A DNA stretch of 64,000 nucleotides from Algibacter marinivivus (lineage in GTDB: Bacteria; Bacteroidota; Bacteroidia; Flavobacteriales; Flavobacteriaceae): NCBI RefSeq assembly GCF_003143755.1, contig NZ_QFRI01000003.1, positions 1 through 64,000 on the forward strand, written 5' to 3'. The notes under the pieces were generated by a model. The model was not told where the DNA came from. It did no database searches and worked only from the letters and a program-made list of their open reading frames with translations. How positions within the stretch are numbered: the stretch's first letter is position 1; the number at the start of each line of letters is the position of its first letter. The position numbers were made by a program, and so were the translations under genes. Below are positions 25,731-34,808 of this stretch, one piece after another.

Positions 25731-28646
25731 CTAAATAAGTGCTTCTTTCAAAATTGTTACAGGATGTTTAGCCTTTCGCTCTGTTCCATCCTTAATTTGA
25801 TGCCTACAACTTGTTCCGTTTGCAGAAATTATAGTATCATTTGAAGCTTTTCTAACTGCTGGGAATAAGGTTTGTTCACCAATTTTCATACTCACTTTAT
25901 ATTTATCTTTTTCGTAACCAAAACTGCCCGCCATTCCGCAACATCCACTTGGAATAAGTGTTACCTTATAGTTTGTTGGTAAATTTAATACCGAAAAACT
26001 TGATAATTGGTTAGCCATAGCCTTTTGATGACAATGCCCATGAAATTTAATTGTTTTAGCCTCTGAAGTGAATTGTTCTCGTGTTATGTGTCCTAATTCA
26101 ATTTCTTGTTGGATAAATTCTTCTATTAAAAAGGTGTGTTTTGCTATCGCTCCCGCAGAAGTCATATCGTCTGCTAACTTTATATATTCATCTTTAAAAG
26201 TTAATATCGCTGAAGGTTCGATACCTATAAGTGGTGTTTCTTCTGAAACTTTATCTTTAAATATTGAAACATTTTTATTTGCAAGACTTTTGGCTTCTTC
26301 TAAAAAACCTTTTGATAAATAACTCCTTCCACTTTCTAAATTATCAACAGGAATGACTTTGTAATTTAAAGCTTCCAGAAGTATCAAAGCATCCTTGGCT
26401 ATCTCAGATTCTAAATAATTTATAAACTCATCTACAAATAAATAAACTGTTTTTATTGGGTTTGGTGTATGATTATTTCCATCTATACAATTTGAAAAAT
26501 TATTGAAACCAGAAAAAGATTCCGATATTTTGGGCAAACTACGTTCTGGATGAATACCCAAAGCTTTCTTGATAATACCACCAGAAAAGCTATTTTTAAA
26601 TAAAGCATTGTAAAACTTCGGGACTCGTGAAGCTATCTTATTATATTTAGTAGATTTTGCAAAGAATTTATCTTTAAACTTAAAACCATTCTCTTTTTGG
26701 TATTGGTATTGAAATTCTGCTTTCAAACTTGCTACATCAACACTACTTGGGCACTCGCTTGCACATGCTTTACAACTTAAACACAAATCGAAAACATCTT
26801 TTAACGCTGCATGATTAAACTTATTAGATTTATCAGAGTTGGTTAAAAACTCTCTTAAAGCATTTGCTCTTGCTCGTGTAGTATCTTTTTCATTTTTAGT
26901 AGCTCGATAACTTGGACACATGGTTCCTCCAAATTCTGGTAGTTTTCTGCAATCACCAGAACCGTTGCATTTTTCAGCTTCTCTCAAAATGCCTTGAGAT
27001 TTTGAAAAATCAAGCAATGTTTCTATTTCTGGCTCTTTTCTATTAGCTTTATAGCGAAGTGATTTATCCATTGGTAAAGCATCAACTATTTTACCAGGAT
27101 TGAAAATATTATCACTATCAAAAGCTTTTTTTATACGTTTTAAAATATTATAATTTGCCTCTCCAATCATCGAAGCAATAAACTCAGAACGCACTAGTCC
27201 ATCTCCATGTTCCCCACTCATAGAACCCTTATACTTCTTAACTAATTGAGCAACGTCAGTAGTTATTTTTCTAAACAACTCAACATCTTCGCTTTTCTTT
27301 AAATCTAAAATAGGGCGCAAATGAATTTCACCAGCACCAGCATGTGCATAATAAATAGCATCTTGCTTGTAGTTTTTCATGAGTTGTGCAAACTCAGAAA
27401 TATAATTTGCTAAATCTGGTAATGCTACTGCGGTATCTTCAATACAAGCAACGCCTTTTTTATCGCCAATAATATTTCCTAAAAGACCTAAACCTGCACT
27501 TCTTAGTTCAATAGCTTTGTTTATATCATTGCCAAAAAGTTTAGGATATGCATAACTCAACTCTGATTTCTTGATGGTTTCTTCAAGTTTTTTTGCTAAC
27601 TCCTTTGCTTCTTCTATAGTGTCTGCTTTTACTTCGCACATTAAAATAGCCTTAGGATCGCCTACTATAAATTGTCTATTTTCTTGCTGAGTTTTATTAT
27701 GTTTTGTACAATCTAAAATGGTTTTATCCATCATTTCACAAGTGTACAAATTATGTTGCATGACAGGTTGAACAGCTTTCATGCAATTTTCTATACTATC
27801 AAAATGAGCTGCTACCATAACAGGTTCTTGTGGTGGCAACGTATCTAATTTTAAGGTAATTTGAGTTGTAAATGCTAATGTGCCTTCACTTCCTGAAAGC
27901 AATTTACACATATTAAATGCCTCTTGAGTCTCTAAAAAAACATCCGATTTAATTAACTCATCAATTGCATAACCTGTATTTCTTCTGTGTATTTCTGGCT
28001 TTGGGAAATGTTCAATAACTTCTTTTTGAATTGATTTAGGCTGTAAAGCTTCAAATATTGTTTTATAAATCTGCCCTTCTAATGAATCATCTTTTATTTT
28101 TTCATGAAACGCTTTAGTAGTTATTTCACCAAAAGTAGCTTGACTACCATCGCTTAAAATAACCTCCATTTCTAAAACCTTATCACGTGTTACTCCATAT
28201 TGAATGGAAGTTGTACCTGATGAATTATTACCCACCATACCACCTATCATACATCTGTTTGATGTTGATGTATTAGGGCCAAAAAACAAACCATAAGGTT
28301 TTAAATAATTATTTAAAGCATCACGAACAACACCAGGTTGCACAGTAACAGTTTGTGCTTTTTCATCAAGATTAATAATTTTTGTAAAATATTTTGAAAC
28401 ATCAACTATAATACCCTCACCAACACATTGACCCGCTAATGATGTTCCTGCAGTTCTAGGAATTAAAGACGTCTTATTTTCTTTTGAATATTGGATTAAT
28501 AACTTAATATCATCTTCATTTTTTGGATACACAACAGCTAATGGCAGTTTTCTATATACTGAAGCATCTGTGGCATAAATAGATTTAATTAAATCATCAT
28601 GAAACAAATCACCAGAAAGCTTTGATTTTAAGTTATTTAAGAGCAT
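25731..28646 (-). CDS. FAD-linked oxidase with Fe-S domains (D-lactate dehydrogenase / GlcD-GlcF type)
   Basis: The 971-residue protein fuses an FAD-binding PCMH/GlcD half (residues about 20-530; PRTAGTSLAGQ, MVGNNSSGTTSIQYG, SGEHGDGLVRSEFI) to a GlcF/HdrD-like half with cysteines in CNGSGDCRK (about 558), the 4Fe-4S motif CLSCKACASECP (about 620) and a C-terminal CCG-type motif GCCGMAGSFGY (about 900). Such proteins oxidise D-lactate or other 2-hydroxyacids and pass electrons to the quinone pool. Substrate is not shown. No signal peptide; likely a peripheral inner-membrane protein on the cytoplasmic side. It appears monocistronic. Confidence 0.9.
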   Translation of the reverse strand: MLLNNLKSKLSGDLFHDDLIKSIYATDASVYRKLPLAVVYPKNEDDIKLLIQYSKENKTSLIPRTAGTSLAGQCVGEGIIVDVSKYFTKIINLDEKAQTVTVQPGVVRDALNNYLKPYGLFFGPNTSTSNRCMIGGMVGNNSSGTTSIQYGVTRDKVLEMEVILSDGSQATFGEITTKAFHEKIKDDSLEGQIYKTIFEALQPKSIQKEVIEHFPKPEIHRRNTGYAIDELIKSDVFLETQEAFNMCKLLSGSEGTLAFTTQITLKLDTLPPQEPVMVAAHFDSIENCMKAVQPVMQHNLYTCEMMDKTILDCTKHNKTQQENRQFIVGDPKAILMCEVKADTIEEAKELAKKLEETIKKSELSYAYPKLFGNDINKAIELRSAGLGLLGNIIGDKKGVACIEDTAVALPDLANYISEFAQLMKNYKQDAIYYAHAGAGEIHLRPILDLKKSEDVELFRKITTDVAQLVKKYKGSMSGEHGDGLVRSEFIASMIGEANYNILKRIKKAFDSDNIFNPGKIVDALPMDKSLRYKANRKEPEIETLLDFSKSQGILREAEKCNGSGDCRKLPEFGGTMCPSYRATKNEKDTTRARANALREFLTNSDKSNKFNHAALKDVFDLCLSCKACASECPSSVDVASLKAEFQYQYQKENGFKFKDKFFAKSTKYNKIASRVPKFYNALFKNSFSGGIIKKALGIHPERSLPKISESFSGFNNFSNCIDGNNHTPNPIKTVYLFVDEFINYLESEIAKDALILLEALNYKVIPVDNLESGRSYLSKGFLEEAKSLANKNVSIFKDKVSEETPLIGIEPSAILTFKDEYIKLADDMTSAGAIAKHTFLIEEFIQQEIELGHITREQFTSEAKTIKFHGHCHQKAMANQLSSFSVLNLPTNYKVTLIPSGCCGMAGSFGYEKDKYKVSMKIGEQTLFPAVRKASNDTIISANGTSCRHQIKDGTERKAKHPVTILKEALI

Positions 28647-28694
28647 TTATTTGAAAATCTATTATTTATGTAAATATAAAGACAATAATGGCGT

Positions 28695-28702
28695 TATTTT
28701 TG
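28695..28702 (+). promoter_or_regulatory. Possible -7 element of the beta-barrel gene
   Basis: TATTTTTG fits TAnnTTTG, 83 bases before the ATG at 28786. No TTG is seen at -33, so this is tentative. Confidence 0.35.
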
Positions 28703-28785
28703 TAAAGTTATTTAGAATATTTAAAAATGGTCTTTTTGTTAGAAATGACCGTATATGATTACGTTGAACTAAAAACATTTTATTT

Positions 28786-29277
28786 ATGAAAAAATTATTT
28801 TTATTATCAGTTGCAGTATTAGGTTTTGTTTTTACCTCAAATGCACAAGACATTTCAGAAAATGCTATTGGCCTTCGTTTAGGAGACAGTGATGGTTTTG
28901 GAGCTGAAATATCTTACCAACGGGCCTTAGGAGAAAACAATCGTTTAGAGGTCGATTTAGGCTGGAGAGACGGTAACAACTATGATGGTTTTAAACTTGC
29001 TGGTTTATACCAATGGGTTTGGAATTTAGATGGTGGTTTTAATTGGTATGCTGGTGTAGGTGGAGGATTAGGCTCTTTTAGCTTTAACAATCCTGGTGGA
29101 AAAGACATCTCAGATACATTTATATTCGCAGCTGGTGATATAGGTATTGAATATAATTTTGATATTCCACTATTATTATCATTAGACTTTAGGCCAGAAA
29201 TAGGTTTTGGTGATGATGACTTTAACAATAATGATTTAGATTTTGATATCGCATTAGGTATTCGTTATCAGTTTTAA
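28786..29277 (+). CDS. Small outer-membrane beta-barrel protein, function unknown
   Basis: The 163-residue protein has a clean signal peptide (MKKLFLLSVAVLGFVFTSNAQ) and then paired strands with alternating hydrophobic residues (GFGAEISYQRAL, NRLEVDLGWRDGNN, FNWYAGVGGGLGSFSF, DIGIEYNFDIPLLLSLDFRPEIGFG), ending LDFDIALGIRYQF with a terminal Phe as in outer-membrane barrels. It fits an eight-strand OmpW/OmpX-like barrel in size, but no specific family is certain. Monocistronic, with a strong terminator 26 bases after the stop. Confidence 0.8.
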   Translation: MKKLFLLSVAVLGFVFTSNAQDISENAIGLRLGDSDGFGAEISYQRALGENNRLEVDLGWRDGNNYDGFKLAGLYQWVWNLDGGFNWYAGVGGGLGSFSFNNPGGKDISDTFIFAAGDIGIEYNFDIPLLLSLDFRPEIGFGDDDFNNNDLDFDIALGIRYQF

Positions 29278-29303
29278 TTTTTTTTTTGAAAATTTATAAA
29301 TAG

Positions 29304-29331
29304 AAAAGCACCTTTGAAAGGTGCTTTTTTT
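29304..29331 (+). terminator. Terminator after the beta-barrel gene
   Basis: AAAAGCACCTT (29304-29314) pairs with AAGGTGCTTTT (29318-29328), followed by a T run to 29331. The convergent bshA gene ends at 29345 and may use it in the other direction. Confidence 0.9.
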
Positions 29332-29344
29332 ATGAACTCTAATA

Positions 29345-30481
29345 TTAAAGAATCAAACATTTTGCTAAAGTATCTTCATAAATAGCTTCATATTGGGGCA
29401 CAATAGCATGTAAGTCGAACTTTAAAGCTTCTTTACGTGCATTATCTTTAAAGCTTTTTAAACGTGTGTTATCGCTTAATATATGTATGGCGTTTTTGGA
29501 CATATCGTCAACATCACCAACATGACTTAAAAAACCAGATGACCCGTTAATATTAACTTCTGGGAGTCCACCACTATTACTAGAAATAACAGGAACTCCT
29601 GATGCCATGGCTTCTAGAGCTGCTAAACCAAAACTTTCTGTTTGAGAAGGCAGTAAGAATAAATCACTAAAACATAATATTTTATCTATTTCATTACTTC
29701 TTCCGAAGAACACTACTTTATCTAAAATGCCTAATTCTTTACACCTTAACTCTACACTTTCTTTTTCAGGGCCTTCACCAATAAACATGAGTTTTGCTGG
29801 CATATCTTTTTGAATATTATAAAAGATGCTAATTACATCTTGAACACGTTTTACTGGTCTTAAATTACTAATGTGCGTAATTATTTTTTCATCATCATTG
29901 GCCATCATTCCGCGTTGACAATCTGTAAACCCGTGATTATATTTTTCTAAATCTATAAAGTTTGGGACTACATTGATCTCTTTTTTAATATCAAATAAGC
30001 GCAGTGTATCATCCTTTAAACTCTTTGAAACAGTAGTTACTGCATCTGATTTATTGATACTAAATGTTACTGCTGGTTTGTAAAATGGATGACTACCAAC
30101 TAATGTAATATCCGTTCCGTGTAATGTAGTAACAATAGGCACATAAATACCTTCTTCTTGTAACATCTTTTTTGCCATATATGCCGCATATGCATGAGGA
30201 ATGGCATAATGTACATGTAATATTTCTATACCATGTAATTTAACCATATCTACCAGTTTGCTAGATAAAGCTAACTCATAAGGCTGGTAATGAAACAATG
30301 GATATTCTGGTACGTTTACCTCGTGATAGTGCACATTATTACTAATTAACTCTAAGCGTACTGGCTGATTGTAAGTAATAAAATGTATTTCGTGCCCACG
30401 TTTAGAAAGCTCTAAACCTAGTTCTGTAGCTACTACGCCACTTCCTCCAAAAGTTGGATAACAAACAATACCTATTTTCAT
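29345..30481 (-). CDS. bshA: BshA: N-acetyl-alpha-D-glucosaminyl L-malate synthase
   Basis: BshA joins GlcNAc from UDP-GlcNAc to L-malate, the first step of bacillithiol synthesis. The 378-residue GT4 (GT-B fold) protein has the family opening GIVCYPTFGGSGVVATELG, HVHYAIPHAYAAYMAKK, TTLHGTDITLVGSHPFY, a donor-site block with RPVKRVQDVI and the acidic E-x7-E region PSQTESFGLAALEAMASGVP. It shows the cell uses bacillithiol as a low-molecular-weight thiol. The upstream same-strand gene is the GH3/beta-lactamase fusion, separated by a 79-base repeat-filled spacer. Confidence 0.94.
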   Translation of the reverse strand: MKIGIVCYPTFGGSGVVATELGLELSKRGHEIHFITYNQPVRLELISNNVHYHEVNVPEYPLFHYQPYELALSSKLVDMVKLHGIEILHVHYAIPHAYAAYMAKKMLQEEGIYVPIVTTLHGTDITLVGSHPFYKPAVTFSINKSDAVTTVSKSLKDDTLRLFDIKKEINVVPNFIDLEKYNHGFTDCQRGMMANDDEKIITHISNLRPVKRVQDVISIFYNIQKDMPAKLMFIGEGPEKESVELRCKELGILDKVVFFGRSNEIDKILCFSDLFLLPSQTESFGLAALEAMASGVPVISSNSGGLPEVNINGSSGFLSHVGDVDDMSKNAIHILSDNTRLKSFKDNARKEALKFDLHAIVPQYEAIYEDTLAKCLIL

Positions 30482-30486
30482 TTATT

Positions 30487-30556
30487 AAGTTTTAAGTGCC
30501 TAAAGTTTTAAGTACCAAAAGTTTAACTTTAAATACTCTTAACTCATGACTTTAAG
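30487..30556. repeat. Short degenerate repeats of the AAGTGCCTAAAGTTTT type
   Basis: Variants of TTTTAAGTGCC, TAAAGTTTTAAGTACC, TTTAACTTTAAAT and CTTTAAGTGCTTTAA follow each other between the stop of the GH3 fusion and the bshA start. The word family matches 18311-18351. Confidence 0.6.
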
Positions 30557-30560
30557 TGCT

Positions 30561-33518
30561 TTAATCTTCTATTGCTTCATAAATTAAGCGTTGAATATCT
30601 GTTCTGATATTATGTCTTAGCAATAAATTTTTTCCAGCATGTGGATAGGTTCTATTTGCTAAAAACACATAAACAATTTCTTCTTCTGGATCTGCCCAAG
30701 TATAGGTGCCTGTAAAGCCAGAATGCCCAAAACTTGTCATGGATATACAGCCACAAGTTGGTCCTTCATCACCTAATTGAGGTTTATCAAAACCTATCCC
30801 TCTTCTATTGTTATCGCCACAATAATAACAAGTATTAAACTTATCAATAGTTTCTGGTTTTAAATAACGTTTTCCACCATAATAGCCTTTTTGCAAGTAC
30901 ATTTGCATAATTTTTGCTACATCATTAGCATTACTAAATACCCCTGCATGACCCCCAACTCCATTTTGCATTGCTGCTCCCATATCATGCACATATCCAT
31001 GAATTTTTTGATAACGATAATAATCATCAACCTCAGTTGGGATAATTTTTTTACTGCTAATTTTGTAATAGGGATTATACAAAGTATAATTAGCCCCTAA
31101 CGATTCATAAAAATGAGATTGTACTAACTCATCAAGTGTTCTGTCGTAATGTTGTTCAATAAATTTCTTTAAAATGTAATATGGAAAGTCACTATATCTA
31201 TAACGCTTACGTTCTAACAACTCAGAGGTTCTAATAATTTCTGGAAGAGAATCTTGATAATCAGTTCTTAAGAATAAGTTTTTAGATACTTCAATATTGA
31301 ATTTATCACTACGCTCGTACCTATAATATTTTCTACTTGGTTTCTTAGTAATAGTATCTAAAGTATGATAATAAAAAGGTTCCCAGGGTCTTAAACGCGC
31401 ATAATGAGATAACATACTCTTTAATGTAATATGTGATTTATTTGAATCTTTATATTCTGGTAAAATATTAGGCAGTTTTGTATTTAATGAGACAATGCCT
31501 TGCTCTTCAAGTTCCATTAACAAAGGTAAAGTTGATAATATTTTGGTAAGTGAAGCAACATCATAAATATCATCAAAGCCTACTTTTTCTTTTCCTTTAT
31601 ACGTGTGCTTACCAAAATTTTTATTGTAAATAACTTTTCCTTTTCTAGCAACTAATAATTGAATTCCTGGAGTCATCATGGAATCAACTGCTATGTTTGC
31701 TACAGAATCAAGCTTTTTTAACTTTTCAGAACTCATACCAACACGTTCTGGTATGGCATAACCTAAGCGTTTAATTTCATTATTATAGATACCTTCTCCT
31801 TCTTTAAAATAATTCCCAATAGAAACTGGTAAACTTCCTTTTGAAGGAATAGCACCAAAAATAAGTTGCGCTGATTTACGTTGAGCAATCTCACTATTTT
31901 GATAACTAACTACGATGCTTTCAATATTTTCAATAGTTTTTAATTTAGAAAGTGCATACGGTTTAACAAAAGCATCTAAAATCACAGTATGTGTTTGTGA
32001 TATTTCATGCAACCAAACCAATTCTTTATTGCTGAATTTATAACTTTTCCATGGATTATCATTAGAACGATGAAATCCTATAATAACAGTATTGTAAGGC
32101 TTAAGGTTTTTAACTAAAGAATATAAATTATCTGATTCAACAGTATGCACCTTAGCATATTTTTTTAATTCATCAAGAAATGCAGAACCAGAATCATCAC
32201 CTAGTTTCACATAAGCAATACTTTTAGTTTCTAAGCGCCTAAGTGGTAATAAATCTTTTTCATTTTTTACAACTGTTATAGCATTCTCTATTAATTCTTC
32301 ATATAAAATATCATCATCAAGCCTATTTAAATCCTTCGATAAATTATAAAGACCTACAGGTTCATAGTTATTAAGGCCAACTTTATATTTTGCTTGTAAT
32401 ATTTTTTTTACTGAATGTTCTAAACGAGCTTCTGTAATTTCACCATTATCATAAGCCTCAATAATTTTTGAAATACCTATTCCAACATCTTCAGACATAA
32501 GCATGACATCATTACCTGCTTTAAAAGCTGCTAAATCAATATCTCCACTAGTTGCAAATTTTTTAGTATTATTTCCATCAACGTTAGGTTCAACATAATC
32601 TGCAGCACCTTTCATTGTTAATGCATCAGTAAATATGAGACCTTTAAATCCTAATTTTTCTTTTAAAATATCTGTTACAATATGTTTTGATAAAGATGAA
32701 GGATAACCATACCGTGCTTCTAAACTAGGTATATTTAAATGTGCAACCATAACACTAGACAAACCTTCTTTAATTAGTTTTTTATAAGGGTAAAGTTCTA
32801 TTGAATCTATACGCTTTTCGTTAAAGCTTACCGTTGGCAGGGTTTTATGTGAGTCTAACTCAGTATCTCCATGCCCTGGAAAATGTTTTGCATTTGCTAG
32901 TACACCTGCACCTTGCATACCTTTCATAAATGCCGATGCTTTCTCTGTTACATTATCTCTATCTTCTCCAAAAGAACGATTTCCAATAATTGGGTTTTTT
33001 GGATTCGTATTAATATCTACTACTGGTGCAAAATTAAAATGCACACCTAAACGCTTACAGTGTTCACCAATTTGTTTTCCAGTTTGTTCAACTAACTTAT
33101 TATCTTTAATGGCACCCAGAGTCATATTCCAAGGAAAAGCATAAGTAGAATCTAAACGCATACTTAGTCCCCACTCTGCATCCATACCAACTAGCATTGG
33201 AATTTTTGATAGCGATTGTAACTCGTTATTAAGTCGAGCTTGTCTATTAGGTCCACCGTTTGAATATATAATACCGCCAATATGATGTTTCTTAATAATA
33301 TCAACAACCTTATTTTTAGTAGCCTGATCTTGATTAGACATTACTTGCATCATATATAATTGCCCTACTTTTTCAGATAAAGTCATTGATGAATAAATAC
33401 TATCAACCCATTTTTTTTGAGCTTCTACATCTGTTGCTAACAAAGGGTTTTTACTAGATTGACCTGTTACAGGTAATATAAATAAAAGAGAAATTATTAT
33501 AATATAGATTTGACGCAT
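30561..33518 (-). CDS. GH3 (NagZ-like) hydrolase fused to a serine beta-lactamase-like domain
   Basis: The 985-residue protein has a signal peptide, a GH3 N-terminal TIM barrel (about 35-390) with AKHFPGHGDTELDSHKTLP (about 209) and the nucleophile region FTDALTMKGAADY (about 297), a middle GH3 C-terminal-like part (about 410-570), and a class C beta-lactamase-type domain (about 590-980) with the SxxK motif in VASLTK (about 655). The His in the KHFPGHGDT loop is typical of NagZ-type beta-N-acetylhexosaminidases. Together these suggest an exported enzyme of muropeptide or glycan turnover. The combination is known in Bacteroidota; its physiological role is not settled. The lactamase-like half may be a peptidase or esterase. 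Confidence 0.9.
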   Translation of the reverse strand: MRQIYIIIISLLFILPVTGQSSKNPLLATDVEAQKKWVDSIYSSMTLSEKVGQLYMMQVMSNQDQATKNKVVDIIKKHHIGGIIYSNGGPNRQARLNNELQSLSKIPMLVGMDAEWGLSMRLDSTYAFPWNMTLGAIKDNKLVEQTGKQIGEHCKRLGVHFNFAPVVDINTNPKNPIIGNRSFGEDRDNVTEKASAFMKGMQGAGVLANAKHFPGHGDTELDSHKTLPTVSFNEKRIDSIELYPYKKLIKEGLSSVMVAHLNIPSLEARYGYPSSLSKHIVTDILKEKLGFKGLIFTDALTMKGAADYVEPNVDGNNTKKFATSGDIDLAAFKAGNDVMLMSEDVGIGISKIIEAYDNGEITEARLEHSVKKILQAKYKVGLNNYEPVGLYNLSKDLNRLDDDILYEELIENAITVVKNEKDLLPLRRLETKSIAYVKLGDDSGSAFLDELKKYAKVHTVESDNLYSLVKNLKPYNTVIIGFHRSNDNPWKSYKFSNKELVWLHEISQTHTVILDAFVKPYALSKLKTIENIESIVVSYQNSEIAQRKSAQLIFGAIPSKGSLPVSIGNYFKEGEGIYNNEIKRLGYAIPERVGMSSEKLKKLDSVANIAVDSMMTPGIQLLVARKGKVIYNKNFGKHTYKGKEKVGFDDIYDVASLTKILSTLPLLMELEEQGIVSLNTKLPNILPEYKDSNKSHITLKSMLSHYARLRPWEPFYYHTLDTITKKPSRKYYRYERSDKFNIEVSKNLFLRTDYQDSLPEIIRTSELLERKRYRYSDFPYYILKKFIEQHYDRTLDELVQSHFYESLGANYTLYNPYYKISSKKIIPTEVDDYYRYQKIHGYVHDMGAAMQNGVGGHAGVFSNANDVAKIMQMYLQKGYYGGKRYLKPETIDKFNTCYYCGDNNRRGIGFDKPQLGDEGPTCGCISMTSFGHSGFTGTYTWADPEEEIVYVFLANRTYPHAGKNLLLRHNIRTDIQRLIYEAIED

Positions 33519-33644
33519 AAAAGATAAATTAAGGGGAATTAATAGTAATATATTAAATACTAATAATCATGCCAAAATAAGGCTTTTAACAAGAAGATGA
33601 AAAGACTTTAAGATAGATTTATAAAGAAGGTTGTGAACAGTTTT

Positions 33645-34130
33645 TTACTTTATAAAGCGTGCATGCCAACTTTCGCTTGCAGGCACTTCCCAATTTTCAT
33701 TAAACTCAGCAACGTTGGTTACAAGATTATTAAATACAATCGTCTTTTTTGAAATGGCTTTGTCTTTTGCCATTTTTCTGAAATCTGAAAGTGTTTTGTA
33801 AGCAACATACTCACCTTGTTTGTATGACACATTCATTTTATCCATTAAATCAACATCATATTCTTTTTCTAATTGTTGAATAAAATGAACAGAAGCATCT
33901 ATTGAGCAACCTGTAGCTTTATTTAAATTTTGATTTAAACCAAGGATTATAAAACGTTTGTATTTAATTGAATACCCCGCTTGTAAATCACTACCATGAG
34001 CAGTCCAGTTTTCTATGAATATTTTAAGTTTTGACTGAATTTCTTCAAGTTCAACTTCTGAAAACGATCGGTTGGCTTGGTATATCCAAACTCTTGATTC
34101 TTCTGGTAAAGTATTAAAGTCTACTAACAT
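33645..34130 (-). CDS. Conserved flavobacterial protein, 161 aa (often labelled ABC transporter ATPase)
   Basis: I recognise this as a protein that databases often name ABC transporter ATPase. The sequence shows no Walker A, Walker B or ABC signature and is far too short for an ABC domain, so the name should not be believed. Visible motifs: LPEESRVWIYQANRSFSEVE, WTAHGSDLQAGYSIKYKRFI, a Cys in ATGCSIDASVHFIQQLE. No signal peptide. It is the last gene of the amidase-MlaD-Fe-S operon, 8 bases after its neighbour. Function unknown. Confidence 0.8.
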   Translation of the reverse strand: MLVDFNTLPEESRVWIYQANRSFSEVELEEIQSKLKIFIENWTAHGSDLQAGYSIKYKRFIILGLNQNLNKATGCSIDASVHFIQQLEKEYDVDLMDKMNVSYKQGEYVAYKTLSDFRKMAKDKAISKKTIVFNNLVTNVAEFNENWEVPASESWHARFIK

Positions 34131-34138
34131 AAAACAAG

Positions 34139-34798
34139 TTAATCAATTGCTTCTAAATATTTTACTACCTTCTTTTTAACATATTTACGCTCACTTAAAT
34201 CAAACATATTTATTTCTTTATAATAAATATTGAATGACTTATTATAGTTAGATTTTTTCAACAATTTATAACCTTCAAATTGCTCTTTTATTAAAAATGT
34301 GTGTGTTTTATCAAAAGCATCTTTTACTTGAAAATATGAAACAGCATCGTTATTAAGTGATACTAGTTCTGCTTCTAATTGTAGGTCATCTTCATTTTTA
34401 GGAGCAGGTGGCGGTGGCGTGTTTGCATCTTCATATTCAGCATCATCAATAATTTCGTCTAATTGTTCATCACTAAAAATTGCCATAAACTCAACACCAC
34501 AAGTAGACACCATTTGTACACCTACTTCTTCTCCTAGCTCCTCAAAATCTCCCATATCACCATTTTTCAAAGCTTCAGAGTCGGCTTTTCGTTTGTTATA
34601 ACTTTTCAATAAACATAAACCTAAAGCAACTTGCTTTTGATTCATTGTTTTATCATGAGTGAAAGATGCCTTGTCATTTTTAATACATTCACAAGTGTCT
34701 TCTGCCATCAGCTGAATAACTTCATCTCTGGTTTTGTCTTGGGCAAAAACGCTTACAACAAAACATAAGCATACTAATAATAATGTGTTTTTTAACAT
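34139..34798 (-). CDS. Exported protein of unknown function, 219 aa
   Basis: The start chosen is the ATG at 34798, giving a signal peptide (MLKNTLLLVCLCFVVSVFAQ). The open frame reaches a TTG at 34831, but that would overlap the upstream gene and spoil the signal. The mature part has cysteines in EDTCECIKND, LGLCLL and STCGVEF, a Pro-rich linker (NTPPPPAPKNEDD) and a C-terminal domain with KDAFDKTHTFLIKEQFEGY. The Cys pattern suggests disulphides. No family was recognised. It lies between the Fe-S protein and the 161-residue protein. Confidence 0.75.
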   Translation of the reverse strand: MLKNTLLLVCLCFVVSVFAQDKTRDEVIQLMAEDTCECIKNDKASFTHDKTMNQKQVALGLCLLKSYNKRKADSEALKNGDMGDFEELGEEVGVQMVSTCGVEFMAIFSDEQLDEIIDDAEYEDANTPPPPAPKNEDDLQLEAELVSLNNDAVSYFQVKDAFDKTHTFLIKEQFEGYKLLKKSNYNKSFNIYYKEINMFDLSERKYVKKKVVKYLEAID

Positions 34799-34808
34799 AA
34801 ATAAAAAA

